Source: Capnocytophaga sp. ARDL2
Lineage (GTDB): Bacteria; Bacteroidota; Bacteroidia; Flavobacteriales; Flavobacteriaceae
Reading direction: 5' to 3'
NCBI RefSeq assembly: GCF_041530365.1
Contig: NZ_CP168034.1
Coordinates: forward strand, 1,488,001 to 1,552,000
Length of the DNA: 64,000 nucleotides
Below are positions 24,794 to 32,721 of this stretch, one piece after another. Position 1 is the stretch's first letter; each line of letters starts with the position of its first letter. The position numbers and the translations under genes were made by a program. A model generated the notes under the pieces. It was not told the origin of the DNA. It did no database searches and was given only the letters and a program-made list of their open reading frames with translations.

Positions 24794-26059
24794 ATGTTAA
24801 AAAACATCTATAAAAAAGCAGAAAGTTTCTTTTTACAAAGAGCCAATCCGCAACTGTTAAAAGTAGTGGCAGAAATGAAAAACTTCCGAAGTGGAGCACT
24901 CTCTGCATCGCTTACACATTCCGTACAAAACATTAGTGCCAAATCTTTGGAAGATTGGAAAATGGCAGTTCTTATGGCTACCAACCCTGAGAACCCTAAT
25001 AGGTTGTTCCTTTATCAATTGTACGAAAACTTGAAATTAGACAACCATCTAATTTCGGTAATAGAGAGTAGAATCCTACACTCCCAAAGGTCTAATTTTA
25101 AAATCGTCAACGACAAAGGCGACGAGAACCAAAACTTGTCGTGGCTCTTTCAGCGGTCGTGGTTTGAAGATTTTATCTCCCTTGCTCTTTGGTCAAAGTT
25201 TGAGGGGACAAAATTACTGGAACTCTTTACTACTAATGAAGCTGGCGAACTGGCAGAAATTACCGAAATTCCTATGCCCAATTTCAACACGGCAAAGGGT
25301 ATCATCACCAAAGAAAACGGCGAAGAAAACGGCTGGGATTACCGCAAAGGCAAATATGCCAACTATTACATTCAGGTAGGCAAAGACAAAGATTTAGGGA
25401 TACTTTCGCCTATGGCTCCCACCATATTAGCTAAAAAATTAGCTATGGGTTCGTGGCTGGATTTTGTAGAAAAATACGGCATCCCACCGCTCTTTATCAC
25501 TACCGAAAGAGAAGACGAAAGACGAATGGGCGAACTCTGGGATATGGCAGTAGATTTCAAAGCCGCCAACTTTATGATTGGGCGTGGAAACGAAAAATTT
25601 GAAATTCCCAACATCACCTCTACCAATGCTCAAGAGGTATTTGATAGACTGATAGAGAGAGCCAACTCCGAAATATCCAAACGAATACTCGGTGGTACAG
25701 GCCTCACCGATGAAAAAGGCTTTGTAGGTTCGGTAGAAATCCAATATCAACTGGCAAAAGATAGGTTTGAGAGCGATAAACTCTTTCTACAAAACCTCAT
25801 TAATGGCGAATTGATACCACGACTCATAAAACTTTCGCCTGTATATGTTCCGCTCCAAAATCATTACTTCGAGTGGGACAACGCCGAAGTGTTTGACAGT
25901 GCCAAATTAGCCGATTTGGTCGTGAAATTCGGTCAGCATTTCCATATAGACCCTGAGTATATAGAGCAAAAAACAGGTATTCCGATTTTGGGAATTAAAA
26001 GCCCCCTAACCCCCGAAGGGGGAATAACCCCTAACAATAGCAAACAAAATGAAATATAG
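24794..26059 (+). CDS. portal protein (Mu gp29-like, DUF935)
   Basis: 421 residues. ISAKSLEDWKMAVLMATNPE, LSWLFQRSWFEDFISLALWS and RILGGTGLTDEKGFVGSVEI are typical of DUF935 portals. It would form the ring at the head vertex through which DNA passes. The last residues (SPLTPEGG) are another GC-rich repeat (about 25999-26030) read in frame. The next gene starts inside its end. Confidence 0.85.
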   Translation: MLKNIYKKAESFFLQRANPQLLKVVAEMKNFRSGALSASLTHSVQNISAKSLEDWKMAVLMATNPENPNRLFLYQLYENLKLDNHLISVIESRILHSQRSNFKIVNDKGDENQNLSWLFQRSWFEDFISLALWSKFEGTKLLELFTTNEAGELAEITEIPMPNFNTAKGIITKENGEENGWDYRKGKYANYYIQVGKDKDLGILSPMAPTILAKKLAMGSWLDFVEKYGIPPLFITTEREDERRMGELWDMAVDFKAANFMIGRGNEKFEIPNITSTNAQEVFDRLIERANSEISKRILGGTGLTDEKGFVGSVEIQYQLAKDRFESDKLFLQNLINGELIPRLIKLSPVYVPLQNHYFEWDNAEVFDSAKLADLVVKFGQHFHIDPEYIEQKTGIPILGIKSPLTPEGGITPNNSKQNEI

Positions 26060-27500
26060 AAAAAATAAAAACTTTACCTTTATCATTTCACCCCAATTTC
26101 TCCCTTCCTTCGGAGGGGTTGGGGGAGGATGGGGACAGGGGGGCATTAATAAACGCCTATACCTCCGTTCCTTTTTCCGTGAAGTAGAAGCTCAATATCA
26201 GCACCTTTGCGACCACGATGTTTGCAGCATTCCCCTCTCTTTCGGGGAGGGGGCAGGGGTGGGGAATTTAGGCAACTACACCAAACTCATAGAAGAAATT
26301 GCTCAGCAAATCCAAAGCGGAACACTCAAACCCTCCGACTTGGATAGCCGTTTGGTAGAGCAGATTTACAACGATGTCTCAGAGCCTGTAAAAAAGGAAT
26401 TGGGCAAACAGTGGATTAATTACGACTATAAAGAACCTGGCAACCTTATCCAAAAGTTTAAGAAAAACCTTTGGCAGTTTTCCTGTGCCAAAACATTGGT
26501 AGAATTAGAAGCCATTAACGGACTTCTTATTGATAAATACGGCAGGATAAAGCCAGAACATCAATTTATGCAAGATGTACGGAAAATGAATGTGCAGTAC
26601 AACAAGAACTACCTACAAGCCGAATACCAAACCGCCAAGCGTGGAGCCCAAATGGCTCACTTGTGGACAAAGTTCCAAGAGCAAAAACATCTATTCCCCA
26701 ACCTTGTGTATAGAACCGTAGGCGATGGCCGAGTGCGACCAGAACACGCCATGCTCAACGGAATAGTAAAACCCATAGACGACCCATTTTGGCGTACCTA
26801 TTACCCACCCAACGGCTGGCGTTGTCGCTGTACCGTGATGAACACCGCAGAAAAAGTAACGGAAGGAGAATTTGAGGACAAAAGCGTAAAACCAGAATTT
26901 CACGGCAACACTGCCCTTGACGAAGAAATACTTACCTCCAAAGGCTCATTCTTTAAGCTCCTCAACAAAGATTTTAAAGCCAAAATCAATGCCGAGCTTC
27001 TAAAGTACAATATGCCTATGGACATTGCCTATCACGGCAAACACAAAAAGAAAGTATTTGTAAGCCCTTATGCCGATACCTCCGACCTTACTGCAAATGT
27101 AGAGACCGCTATGGTCATCGTGGATCATTTGGGAATAGATGTAAAGATTAGAGCTCATATAGATAGTAATATTGTCAAAGGGCATAAAAACCCAGAGTAT
27201 GAAATAAATGGACGAATAGCGGATAGGAAAGAAACAAATTCTTACACCAGCATCAAAAGTAATTTAGAAAACGCAAGAAAGCAAGGCAATCAAAGTATTG
27301 TTTATGACATTACCAAGTTCCAAAATTGGAACGCTTATGAAATTACAAAAAATCTTAAAGGAAAAATTATGAGTTTTAAGGATAAAGATTGGTTGCACGA
27401 GATTTATTTTGTGAATGGTAATAAGGCGATTTCTTTTACCAAAGATGAGTTGTTAAATGAGTTTGACAAAGTATTTAAACTCTTTAAGCAGTTACAATAA
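26049..27500 (+). CDS. MuF head morphogenesis protein with C-terminal toxin-like domain
   Basis: 483 residues. The N-terminal 75 residues contain two in-frame GC-rich repeats (PSFGGVGGGWG, PLSFGEGAGVG). The MuF core (about 90-310) has AKRGAQMAHLWTKFQEQKHL and the signature DGRVRPEHAMLNG...PNGWRCRC. After about residue 340 a separate domain begins: HIDSNIVKGHKNPEYEINGR, IADRKETNSYTSIKSNLENA and IVYDITKFQNW. This resembles nuclease toxins (CdiA/PBECR-like) fused to MuF proteins. The core helps head assembly; the tail may be injected with DNA. The toxin call is by motif impression. Confidence 0.75.
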   Translation: MKYRKNKNFTFIISPQFLPSFGGVGGGWGQGGINKRLYLRSFFREVEAQYQHLCDHDVCSIPLSFGEGAGVGNLGNYTKLIEEIAQQIQSGTLKPSDLDSRLVEQIYNDVSEPVKKELGKQWINYDYKEPGNLIQKFKKNLWQFSCAKTLVELEAINGLLIDKYGRIKPEHQFMQDVRKMNVQYNKNYLQAEYQTAKRGAQMAHLWTKFQEQKHLFPNLVYRTVGDGRVRPEHAMLNGIVKPIDDPFWRTYYPPNGWRCRCTVMNTAEKVTEGEFEDKSVKPEFHGNTALDEEILTSKGSFFKLLNKDFKAKINAELLKYNMPMDIAYHGKHKKKVFVSPYADTSDLTANVETAMVIVDHLGIDVKIRAHIDSNIVKGHKNPEYEINGRIADRKETNSYTSIKSNLENARKQGNQSIVYDITKFQNWNAYEITKNLKGKIMSFKDKDWLHEIYFVNGNKAISFTKDELLNEFDKVFKLFKQLQ

Positions 27501-27503
27501 CGG

Positions 27504-27535
27504 AAAAATCCCCAATATTGCTATTAGGGATTTTT
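27504..27535 (+). terminator. terminator after MuF gene
   Basis: AAAAATCCC (27504-27512) pairs with GGGATTTTT (27527-27535) around a 14-base loop, a few bases after the MuF stop. It may attenuate transcription into the next gene. Confidence 0.6.
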
Positions 27536-27616
27536 CTGGTAGCTATGGGAGATTACTCGCCCTCAGCACTGCAAATATACAAAAACTTTTTAAACCCCAT
27601 TTAAAAAGCCTTTAAA

Positions 27617-28150
27617 ATGAATAAAAAAGATTTTCCAACGCCCAATTTTTCAGCTTTGGCAAAGACAATTATCAAAGACGCTATTATTATTGCAGAAAAA
27701 GAAGCGGTTAATTTTTTCAAAGAATCCTTTTTTAAACAAGGGTTCACAGATACCTCCTTTCAGCAATGGGAAAGTAGAAAACAACCCGATTACAGACCAG
27801 GCGGGGCTATTTTGCAAAGCTCAGGGCATTTGAGAGACAGTATAGAAGTTGCTAATAAAAACAACAACAGCCTCACCATAGGTTCATATGCCCAATATGC
27901 CAAAATTCACAACGAGGGCGGCACACTCAATATTCCCATTACCAAAAAGAGTAGGAAGTATTTTTGGTATATGTACAAACAAACCAACAATGAAAAGTGG
28001 AAGTGGATGGCACTAAGCAAGAAAAACCACATCCTCCTAAAATTTCCAAAACGGCAATTTATAGGACATAGTGCCACACTAATAAAGCTATTAGATGCCG
28101 AACTGAAAAAGCATATAGAAAAACAATACAAGAATGAGGTAATGAGATAA
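27617..28150 (+). CDS. phage virion morphogenesis protein (gpG-like)
   Basis: 177 residues. FSALAKTIIKDAIIIAEKEA, then GGAILQSSGHLRDSIEVANK, SYAQYAKIHNEGGTLNIPIT and RQFIGHSATL: the HNEGG/RxFIG pattern is typical of Mu gpG/P2 gpS virion morphogenesis proteins involved in head completion or tail joining. It lies after the MuF gene as in Mu-like phages. Confidence 0.75.
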   Translation: MNKKDFPTPNFSALAKTIIKDAIIIAEKEAVNFFKESFFKQGFTDTSFQQWESRKQPDYRPGGAILQSSGHLRDSIEVANKNNNSLTIGSYAQYAKIHNEGGTLNIPITKKSRKYFWYMYKQTNNEKWKWMALSKKNHILLKFPKRQFIGHSATLIKLLDAELKKHIEKQYKNEVMR

Positions 28151-28192
28151 TTTTCAAATCACCTCATTCTCACATTTACAAATTTATTCATT

Positions 28193-28699
28193 ATGTACAA
28201 CGAATTATACAAAGAACTCGCCAACGCTATTCAGAGAGAAATCCCAGAAATATTATGGATAGACCTTTGGCACAACCAAGTGAATTTTTTAGAGGAAGAA
28301 TTTCCGTTCCGCACTCCAGCTGTCTTTTTATCCTTCCGCACCATTGGTACGCAAGATTTGGGCGGTTTGGGGCAGGAAGTAAGTCTGCAGGTAGATTTTT
28401 ACCTTTTTTACGAAACCTTTACAGACACCTATCACGGAGCATTTAATCAAGATTCCGCCCTTGAATTTTTAACCCTGAAAGACAAAATACATCAGTATTT
28501 TCACGGCTCGGAGGGCAATTATTACAGTGCAATGAGGCGTTTAGGCTTTGCTCCAGAAGACACAGGCGGAGCAGGAAACTTGTACCGAATTTCTTTTAGT
28601 TGTATCGTTCAAGACGATAACGCAATGCCCGAAGAAGTAGAAGAACACATCACGGCAGAACTAATGAAAGAGGAAGACACAGGCTTCGTAATTCCATAA
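28193..28699 (+). CDS. phage tail terminator/connector-like protein
   Basis: 168 residues: MYNELYKELANAIQREIPEI, FPFRTPAVFLSFRTIGTQDL, VSLQVDFYLFYETFTDTYHG, LEFLTLKDKIHQYFHGSEGN and YRISFSCIVQDDNA. This alternating strand-helix pattern with a conserved start is that of Bacteroidota Mu-like phage proteins after gpG, probably the Mu gp37-type tail terminator. Final gene of the rightward block. Confidence 0.55.
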   Translation: MYNELYKELANAIQREIPEILWIDLWHNQVNFLEEEFPFRTPAVFLSFRTIGTQDLGGLGQEVSLQVDFYLFYETFTDTYHGAFNQDSALEFLTLKDKIHQYFHGSEGNYYSAMRRLGFAPEDTGGAGNLYRISFSCIVQDDNAMPEEVEEHITAELMKEEDTGFVIP

Positions 28700-28731
28700 A
28701 AAAACCTCTCTTTCGGTGGGGGTGGGGAGAC

Positions 28732-28923
28732 TTAAACCCTATTAAATACAATATTTTCAATCGTTTTTTCAGACTTAAAGAAACGACAAGCCAACTCCGC
28801 CAAAATACGCTCCGTGCTGTATTTTGGCTTTCCATACTCTGTAATTTCAGAAAGACGGCGGTATTCATTCCTTACCGTCTCATAAAATTGTTGAGTTCTG
28901 TCTCGTTTAGGTTTTTTAATCAT
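28732..28923 (-). CDS. small DNA-binding-like prophage protein (63 aa)
   Basis: 63 residues, MIKKPKRDRTQQFYETVRNE to FFKSEKTIENIVFNRV. Basic, helical; RILAELACRFFKSEKTIENI could be a helix-turn-helix. It starts 16 bp after the frameshifted gene at 28939, suggesting one transcript. Close relatives with a similar pattern are common in Bacteroidota Mu-like phages. Regulatory role not shown. Confidence 0.6.
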   Translation of the reverse strand: MIKKPKRDRTQQFYETVRNEYRRLSEITEYGKPKYSTERILAELACRFFKSEKTIENIVFNRV

Positions 28924-28938
28924 ATCTGTTATATCAAT

Positions 28939-29054
28939 TTATTCAATATACGGTGTAAGAATAGGTTTTAGTCGTTCTATAAATGATTTTGCTAAGACTT
29001 CATAAAGCTCCTTTTAGCTTGTTGTAAATCTTCCGCTTTTTGCTTTTTGGTCAT
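28939..29054 (-). pseudogene. small prophage gene, frameshifted at an A run
   Basis: ATG at 29054 gives MTKKQKAEDLQQA, then in the next frame KELYEVLAKSFIERLKPILT-PYIE to TAA at 28939-28941. Adding one A to the run in GCTAAAAGGAG would restore a 38-residue protein. Probably a small helical early or middle protein co-transcribed with the gene at 28732. Function unknown. Confidence 0.5.
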
Positions 29055-29123
29055 TTTACTATCAAATCTCTCAAAAAAACGCTTGGACACTCATAAAACC
29101 TTAATTTTTTAGACAAAAATAAA

Positions 29124-29153
29124 AAAACGCCCACTTATAAACAAGTGGGCGTT
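29124..29153 (-). terminator. early-operon terminator
   Basis: AACGCCCACTT (29126-29136) pairs with AAGTGGGCGTT (29143-29153); on the minus strand a seven-T run follows. It lies just past the stop of the gene at 29168. Confidence 0.85.
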
Positions 29154-29167
29154 TCTGCTCAACATAA

Positions 29168-29710
29168 TTACCTATACAGTTTCTTGATTTGCCTTTTGAA
29201 AAAGTCACCATCACTTTGACCTTCCAAAGTGCGAAATTCATTGTGTTGCCGCTCCGCTTCTTGCAAAACGGTTTCGGTGCGTTGCTTTTCGTACTCTCTA
29301 AAAAAAGTGAGTAGTTTGGAAATACTCAAGCTTTCGTAAAATTCGCCATATTGTCCCGTGATGATTTGGTTAAACAAAAAGGCGAGTTCGCTTATTTTTA
29401 AATGCTTATAGTCCGAGAGTATATGTGTAGCACAGAGTTGTACTTGGGTTTCGCTCATCATGCGTTTTAGCCCCAATACTTCGTTGAGGCAGACAATCCA
29501 CGCCATAAGCAAATTGTAGGCAAATGTCTCTCCACAATCTCTTTTGATAGTGGCGATACTACGAGCTTTGGCGTTGATAGCTACCGAAATATTGCTCAGT
29601 CTATGAGCATGAACAAGACAAGTTTTAGGATCGTAGAGCTTCAAATATTTGTCTTTTAAAATCGTTGCTATATTTTGATTTTGTGCCGTTTGTGGTAAGT
29701 TGTTTTGCAT
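29168..29710 (-). CDS. conserved Mu-like prophage early protein
   Basis: 180 residues: YLKLYDPKTCLVHAHRLSNI, GETFAYNLLMAWIVCLNEVL, QVQLCATHILSDYKHLKISE and LTFFREYEKQRTETVLQEAE. All-helical and similar in layout to Bacteroidota prophage proteins of the DUF6633-type encoded downstream of replication genes. Its start lies within the end of the neighbour at 29625. No motif for catalysis; likely role in replication or DNA handling, inferred from position. Confidence 0.55.
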   Translation of the reverse strand: MQNNLPQTAQNQNIATILKDKYLKLYDPKTCLVHAHRLSNISVAINAKARSIATIKRDCGETFAYNLLMAWIVCLNEVLGLKRMMSETQVQLCATHILSDYKHLKISELAFLFNQIITGQYGEFYESLSISKLLTFFREYEKQRTETVLQEAERQHNEFRTLEGQSDGDFFKRQIKKLYR

Positions 29711-30200
29711 TTTGAATGATTTTATTTAGGTTGCTATTTATGTATTTCAAATCGGTGTTTTTCTGATGAAAAGCGTCCAATTTTTGCCAATTTTCTAAAA
29801 GAACCTGCCACATATTTAGTGCTTCTTCGTCGCTTTGGCAAATCTCCTGCAGATATTTTATAATTTCTTTCAGATGTTTACCCTCCACTGCGTTAAATCG
29901 GGGCTTTAGCCCTGTGAAGCGTTCGTAAAAGTCAAACCAAAGGGTTACATATCTCTGATAATGCTCCCTCGCCTTCGGAGAGGGCTGGGGTGAGGATTCC
30001 AAAACCTCGTAAATAACACCGTTTAAACGCTGTTTAAATGCTTCTATATCATTCTCTGTTGGCGGTAAAATGGCTCCGATTTTCAGCCACTGCTCAGCGG
30101 TGAATTTGCCTTTTTGTAGCGTGATTTTCTTTAACTTTCCTCTTGAAAATTCCGCTAACATCGTAGCCTTAGCCGAAAGGATTTGTATGGTTAGTTTCAT
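29625..30200 (-). CDS. early prophage protein with in-frame GC-rich repeat
   Basis: 191 residues from MKLTIQILSAKATMLAEFSR; upstream in-frame starts overlap the HAD gene. Residues about 80-90 (SSPQPSPKAREH) are an in-frame copy of the GC-rich repeat (29965-30000). The rest contains WFDFYERFTGLKPRFNAVEG and LKEIIKYLQEICQSDEEALN, a helical pattern seen in Bacteroidota phage proteins near DNA replication genes. It ends inside the next gene by 86 bp in another frame. Function unknown. Confidence 0.55.
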   Translation of the reverse strand: MKLTIQILSAKATMLAEFSRGKLKKITLQKGKFTAEQWLKIGAILPPTENDIEAFKQRLNGVIYEVLESSPQPSPKAREHYQRYVTLWFDFYERFTGLKPRFNAVEGKHLKEIIKYLQEICQSDEEALNMWQVLLENWQKLDAFHQKNTDLKYINSNLNKIIQNAKQLTTNGTKSKYSNDFKRQIFEALRS

Positions 30201-30213
30201 TGCTCTTTGGCTT

Positions 30214-30567
30214 TTATATAAGTGCTGTTTTTTCGGTAATATACTTATAAATCTCGCTCCACGTGGGCAAACCACCCACTTGCTTGTCATCTACATATAC
30301 GTGAGCGTACACTTTACGACTATTATTATTGTAGAGTTCTACGCTCTGCGGTTCGTTGTCGTTTACTCTGTCGAATGGAATTTCATTCGCCAAAAGCCAG
30401 TTGATAGCTTGGGTCAAATAATCGCCATAACGACAAGTGTAAATAATAATATAATGCCCGTCTGCTTTCAATTTTTGAATATACTGCTTGGCATCGGGTT
30501 GCAGTCCGTCAATATTGGGATACACCCCACGGCAAATTGTGCCGTCAAAATCTATTGCTATTATCAT
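30214..30567 (-). CDS. small HAD-superfamily hydrolase
   Basis: 117 residues. MIIAIDFDGTI carries HAD motif I (DFDGT); IIIYTCRYGDYLTQAINWLL holds motif II (T in YTCR); AHVYVDDKQVGGLPTW supplies the acidic motif IV (VDD). No cap domain, like the minimal BT0820-type phosphatases of Bacteroidetes and their phages. Substrate unknown; a nucleotide or nucleic-acid end phosphatase is possible. A GC-rich repeat copy sits directly before its start codon. Confidence 0.75.
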   Translation of the reverse strand: MIIAIDFDGTICRGVYPNIDGLQPDAKQYIQKLKADGHYIIIYTCRYGDYLTQAINWLLANEIPFDRVNDNEPQSVELYNNNSRKVYAHVYVDDKQVGGLPTWSEIYKYITEKTALI

Positions 30568-30569
30568 AA

Positions 30570-30640
30570 TTCCTCACCCCCTTGCCCCCTCTCCGAAGGA
30601 GATGGGGAAGTCGTGCGTTGAAGTTGGGGCGTTGTCGCAC
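30570..30640 (-). repeat. GC-rich double-hairpin repeat before HAD gene
   Basis: Copy 3 of the long class: CTCACCCCCTTGCCCCCTCT, then CCGAAGGAGATGGGG, CGTGCGTTGAAGTTGGGG and a closing CGCAC. Ends two bases before the start codon (minus strand GGTGAGGAATTATG). Confidence 0.75.
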
Positions 30641-30659
30641 TTTATTTTTAATTGATTTT

Positions 30660-31148
30660 CTACACATACCCTCCTCCAAGTTTTCGGAGGCTTTCCCCTT
30701 CGGGGGTTAGGGGGAATTTATATTTTGATTTTATCATATTTTCAATGGCAAAAATCACTTTGCTAATCTCTTGTTTATTCATATCCATTAACGCTTTTTT
30801 CACGGGCGAACGTTTGCTTATGAGCCAAGCTCCGAGGCGGTTTAAATCAACAAAGTTGGGGTTATCTTCTTGCACCCAACCTAACTCGTGGCATCGTGCT
30901 AATAGTGCTCGGTGTTGGGGGTTTTGGGTGTCAAATCGTGCATAAAATCCCCACCCTAAATCCCTCCCCGAAGGAGAGGGTCTTTTTAAATGTCTTATCA
31001 AAATAAAGGCCTGTTTCTCGGTTAAATCTTTGGTGGATTTAATTTCCATTCCAAAAAAATCTGAAAGGAAATCCAGCCGTTCTTGGCGTTCACTAAAACG
31101 CTTATGTAAAATTGTTTGAATTACTTTTAGTTGTTCGTTTGTTATCAT
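30660..31148 (-). CDS. GemA/Mu gp16-like regulatory protein
   Basis: 162 residues from MITNEQLKVIQTILHKRF. LTEKQAFILIRHL and WVQEDNPNFVDLNRLGAWLI match the GemA (DUF1018) family of Mu gp16, which modulates host gene expression. Two GC-rich repeats lie in frame: RPSPSGRDLGWG in the middle and the C-terminal FPLTPEGESLRKLGGG. These do not interrupt the reading frame. Overlaps the upstream gene by 47 bp. Confidence 0.7.
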   Translation of the reverse strand: MITNEQLKVIQTILHKRFSERQERLDFLSDFFGMEIKSTKDLTEKQAFILIRHLKRPSPSGRDLGWGFYARFDTQNPQHRALLARCHELGWVQEDNPNFVDLNRLGAWLISKRSPVKKALMDMNKQEISKVIFAIENMIKSKYKFPLTPEGESLRKLGGGYV

Positions 31149-31365
31149 TTTTCTCCTGTTTTTCAATGAATTGCACTCCTTTTTTTATCGCCTTATACAA
31201 TGAAGAGGCTTCGTCATAATAAATCCCTTTATAACTTTGAACGTACCCCGTATAAATTTCAATTGTATATCCTGTCATTCGTTGCCAACATACGCAGAAA
31301 TTCCAATTTCGGGCAATACATAAGTCCTCCAATTTCTTTAACATTTTACCTGTCTTTGTTGCCAT
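31102..31365 (-). CDS. small prophage protein (87 aa)
   Basis: 87 residues: MATKTGKMLKKLEDLCIARN, WQRMTGYTIEIYTGYVQSYK and a polar Asn/Ser/Lys tail. The central part looks like a small alpha-beta fold. Located between the structured element at 31387 and GemA. A leader similar to those at 37203 and 37676 (AATTTAAAAC) precedes it. Function unknown. Confidence 0.55.
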   Translation of the reverse strand: MATKTGKMLKKLEDLCIARNWNFCVCWQRMTGYTIEIYTGYVQSYKGIYYDEASSLYKAIKKGVQFIEKQEKNDNKRTTKSNSNNFT

Positions 31366-31386
31366 ATTTGAATTGTTTTAAATTCG

Positions 31387-31428
31387 TTCCGCTCGGGGGC
31401 TCGAACCCCGATGCCTGCCGGTGCGGAA
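31387..31428 (-). other. tRNA T-arm/acceptor-like mini-structure 1
   Basis: On the minus strand TTCCGC (31428-31423) pairs with GCGGAA (31392-31387). Directly stacked on its 3' side is TCGGGG-TTCGAGC-CCCCGA, whose 7-base loop matches the tRNA T-loop TTCRANY. The 11-base link ACCGGCAGGCA replaces the D and anticodon arms. A similar structure is at 36860. No gene is assigned; see findings. Confidence 0.55.
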
Positions 31429-31432
31429 TAGA

Positions 31433-31663
31433 TTATTTTTTTGTAGCATTTAGCACAAATTTTGATGGTATGGTTTTCACACTTCCAATTTGTGGATAGG
31501 CTTTGTAGCCTCTTTCATCAAGCCATTTTTGAAAGTCTAAAAGAACAAAGTTCTCTGCCTCTTTCTGGCTATTAGCTATTACTACTCCTGTCATATGAGA
31601 GGGCTTTAATTTCACTCCTTCAACTTTTGATTTTAGATTGATGCGTATCTGATAGATTTTCAT
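31433..31663 (-). CDS. small prophage protein (76 aa)
   Basis: 76 residues: MKIYQIRINLKSKVEGVKLK, MTGVVIANSQKEAENFVLLD, FQKWLDERGYKAYPQIG. Beta-alpha pattern, basic; similar proteins occur in early regions of Bacteroidota Mu-like phages. It ends five bases before mini-structure 1. Function unknown. Confidence 0.6.
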   Translation of the reverse strand: MKIYQIRINLKSKVEGVKLKPSHMTGVVIANSQKEAENFVLLDFQKWLDERGYKAYPQIGSVKTIPSKFVLNATKK

Positions 31664-31688
31664 TTTGCCTATTTTTAAAAGTTATTTA

Positions 31689-31713
31689 AAAGGGCGTGAA
31701 GCTCACGCCCTTT
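31689..31713 (-). terminator. hairpin after gam
   Basis: AAAGGGCGTGA and TCACGCCCTTT, perfect 11-bp arms around a 3-base loop, four bases past the Gam stop. On the minus strand it runs into TAAATAAC rather than a long T run, so it may be a pause or stability hairpin. Confidence 0.6.
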
Positions 31714-31716
31714 GTG

Positions 31717-32232
31717 TTATTCATTTGCTTCTTTTTTCGGTTCCACAAAAAACGTTTCATCTTGCGTTACCGAAATACCTACTTTGCCAAATAAGGTATT
31801 TACCTCCTCATTGTCGCGGTCAGCTAATAGCTTATCTTTTGCGGGTTCTTCCACCGTGCGAACGTAACCCGGCAGGAACTCTTTGAGTAAGTTGGTTACC
31901 GCACCCCACGTGAAGCCCTTTAACGTTTTGAGTTTCGGCGTTCCGGTGCGGAAGCCGAGCGTACCGTGAATACTTTCCAACGATTTCCTTTTGCTAAATA
32001 GCTCGTCTTTGTTTTCTACCGCAAAGGCTTGTAAGATGTCAAAATTGGTTTCTTTGGTCTCTTGCAATTTGGCTATTTTATCGGCGTACTTCTCACGGAT
32101 TGTTGTGATTTGTACATCAATAGTTGCATTGATTTTGACGATTTGGGCATCTGCCATTGCGTACTCGCTGAATGCCGTTTCCATTTGTTCCTTGCTGATT
32201 CCTGTTTGAATCACTTTTTTTGCTCTTGCCAT
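31717..32232 (-). CDS. gam: host-nuclease inhibitor protein Gam
   Basis: 171 residues. An N-terminal coiled coil (AQIVKINATIDVQITTIREK, then ADKIAKLQETK) is followed by HGTLGFRTGTPKLKTLKG and FTWGAVTNLLKEFLPGYVRT, the Gam family signature. Mu Gam binds free DNA ends and protects phage DNA from RecBCD-type exonucleases. Its place in the early operon after the transposition genes is as in Mu. Confidence 0.9.
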   Translation of the reverse strand: MARAKKVIQTGISKEQMETAFSEYAMADAQIVKINATIDVQITTIREKYADKIAKLQETKETNFDILQAFAVENKDELFSKRKSLESIHGTLGFRTGTPKLKTLKGFTWGAVTNLLKEFLPGYVRTVEEPAKDKLLADRDNEEVNTLFGKVGISVTQDETFFVEPKKEANE

Positions 32233-32252
32233 TTTTATGTGTATTTAATTGA

Positions 32253-32537
32253 TTATATGATTTTTTTGTTATACAATTCGTTTTCTTTAAGTTGCTTTTC
32301 GATGCCTTTTTCCATGTACTTCAATTCTCCTTCCTCACTGGAATAATAAAGGGTAGGAATATCCCACGAGTGAGTATCGAGCCATTGTCGTAGGCGTTGG
32401 GCTTTTTCAGGAACTTGGTCGGTTCTGCCCATTCGGTATTGATTGACCATAATTCGTTCGCCAGTGCTCAGCACTCGTACGAAGTTATCCAGTACCAATA
32501 CCTCCAAGTACCTGATATACTCATTTGTCGTGCTCAT
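32253..32537 (-). CDS. small prophage protein (94 aa)
   Basis: 94 residues from MSTTNEYIRYLEVLVLDNFV, overlapping the upstream stop by 17 bp. Contains RVLSTGERIMVNQYRMGRTD and THSWDIPTLYYSSEEGELKY. A small alpha-beta protein; no known family recognised. Upstream of gam in an operon of short early genes. Confidence 0.55.
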   Translation of the reverse strand: MSTTNEYIRYLEVLVLDNFVRVLSTGERIMVNQYRMGRTDQVPEKAQRLRQWLDTHSWDIPTLYYSSEEGELKYMEKGIEKQLKENELYNKKII

Positions 32538-32721
32538 AACTTTCAATTTCAATGAATTTCAATTTATACTCGTCCATATCAATGAGCTTACTCACATAAT
32601 AATTCCTTGCGTTTTCAAGTCGTTGGCGTTCGGCGGTTTCGTGGTGAAAATTGATTAGCTCGTGGTTGATTTCTTTTACTTTGGTTTCCAGCCAAATTTT
32701 ATTTACATACTTTGTTTTCAT
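32521..32721 (-). CDS. small coiled-coil prophage protein (66 aa)
   Basis: 66 residues, MKTKYVNKIWLETKVKEINH, then HHETAERQRLENARNYYVSK; strongly helical and charged. Its start lies within the end of the preceding gene (23 bp overlap). No function recognised; the tight overlaps suggest translational coupling. Confidence 0.55.
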   Translation of the reverse strand: MKTKYVNKIWLETKVKEINHELINFHHETAERQRLENARNYYVSKLIDMDEYKLKFIEIESYEHDK

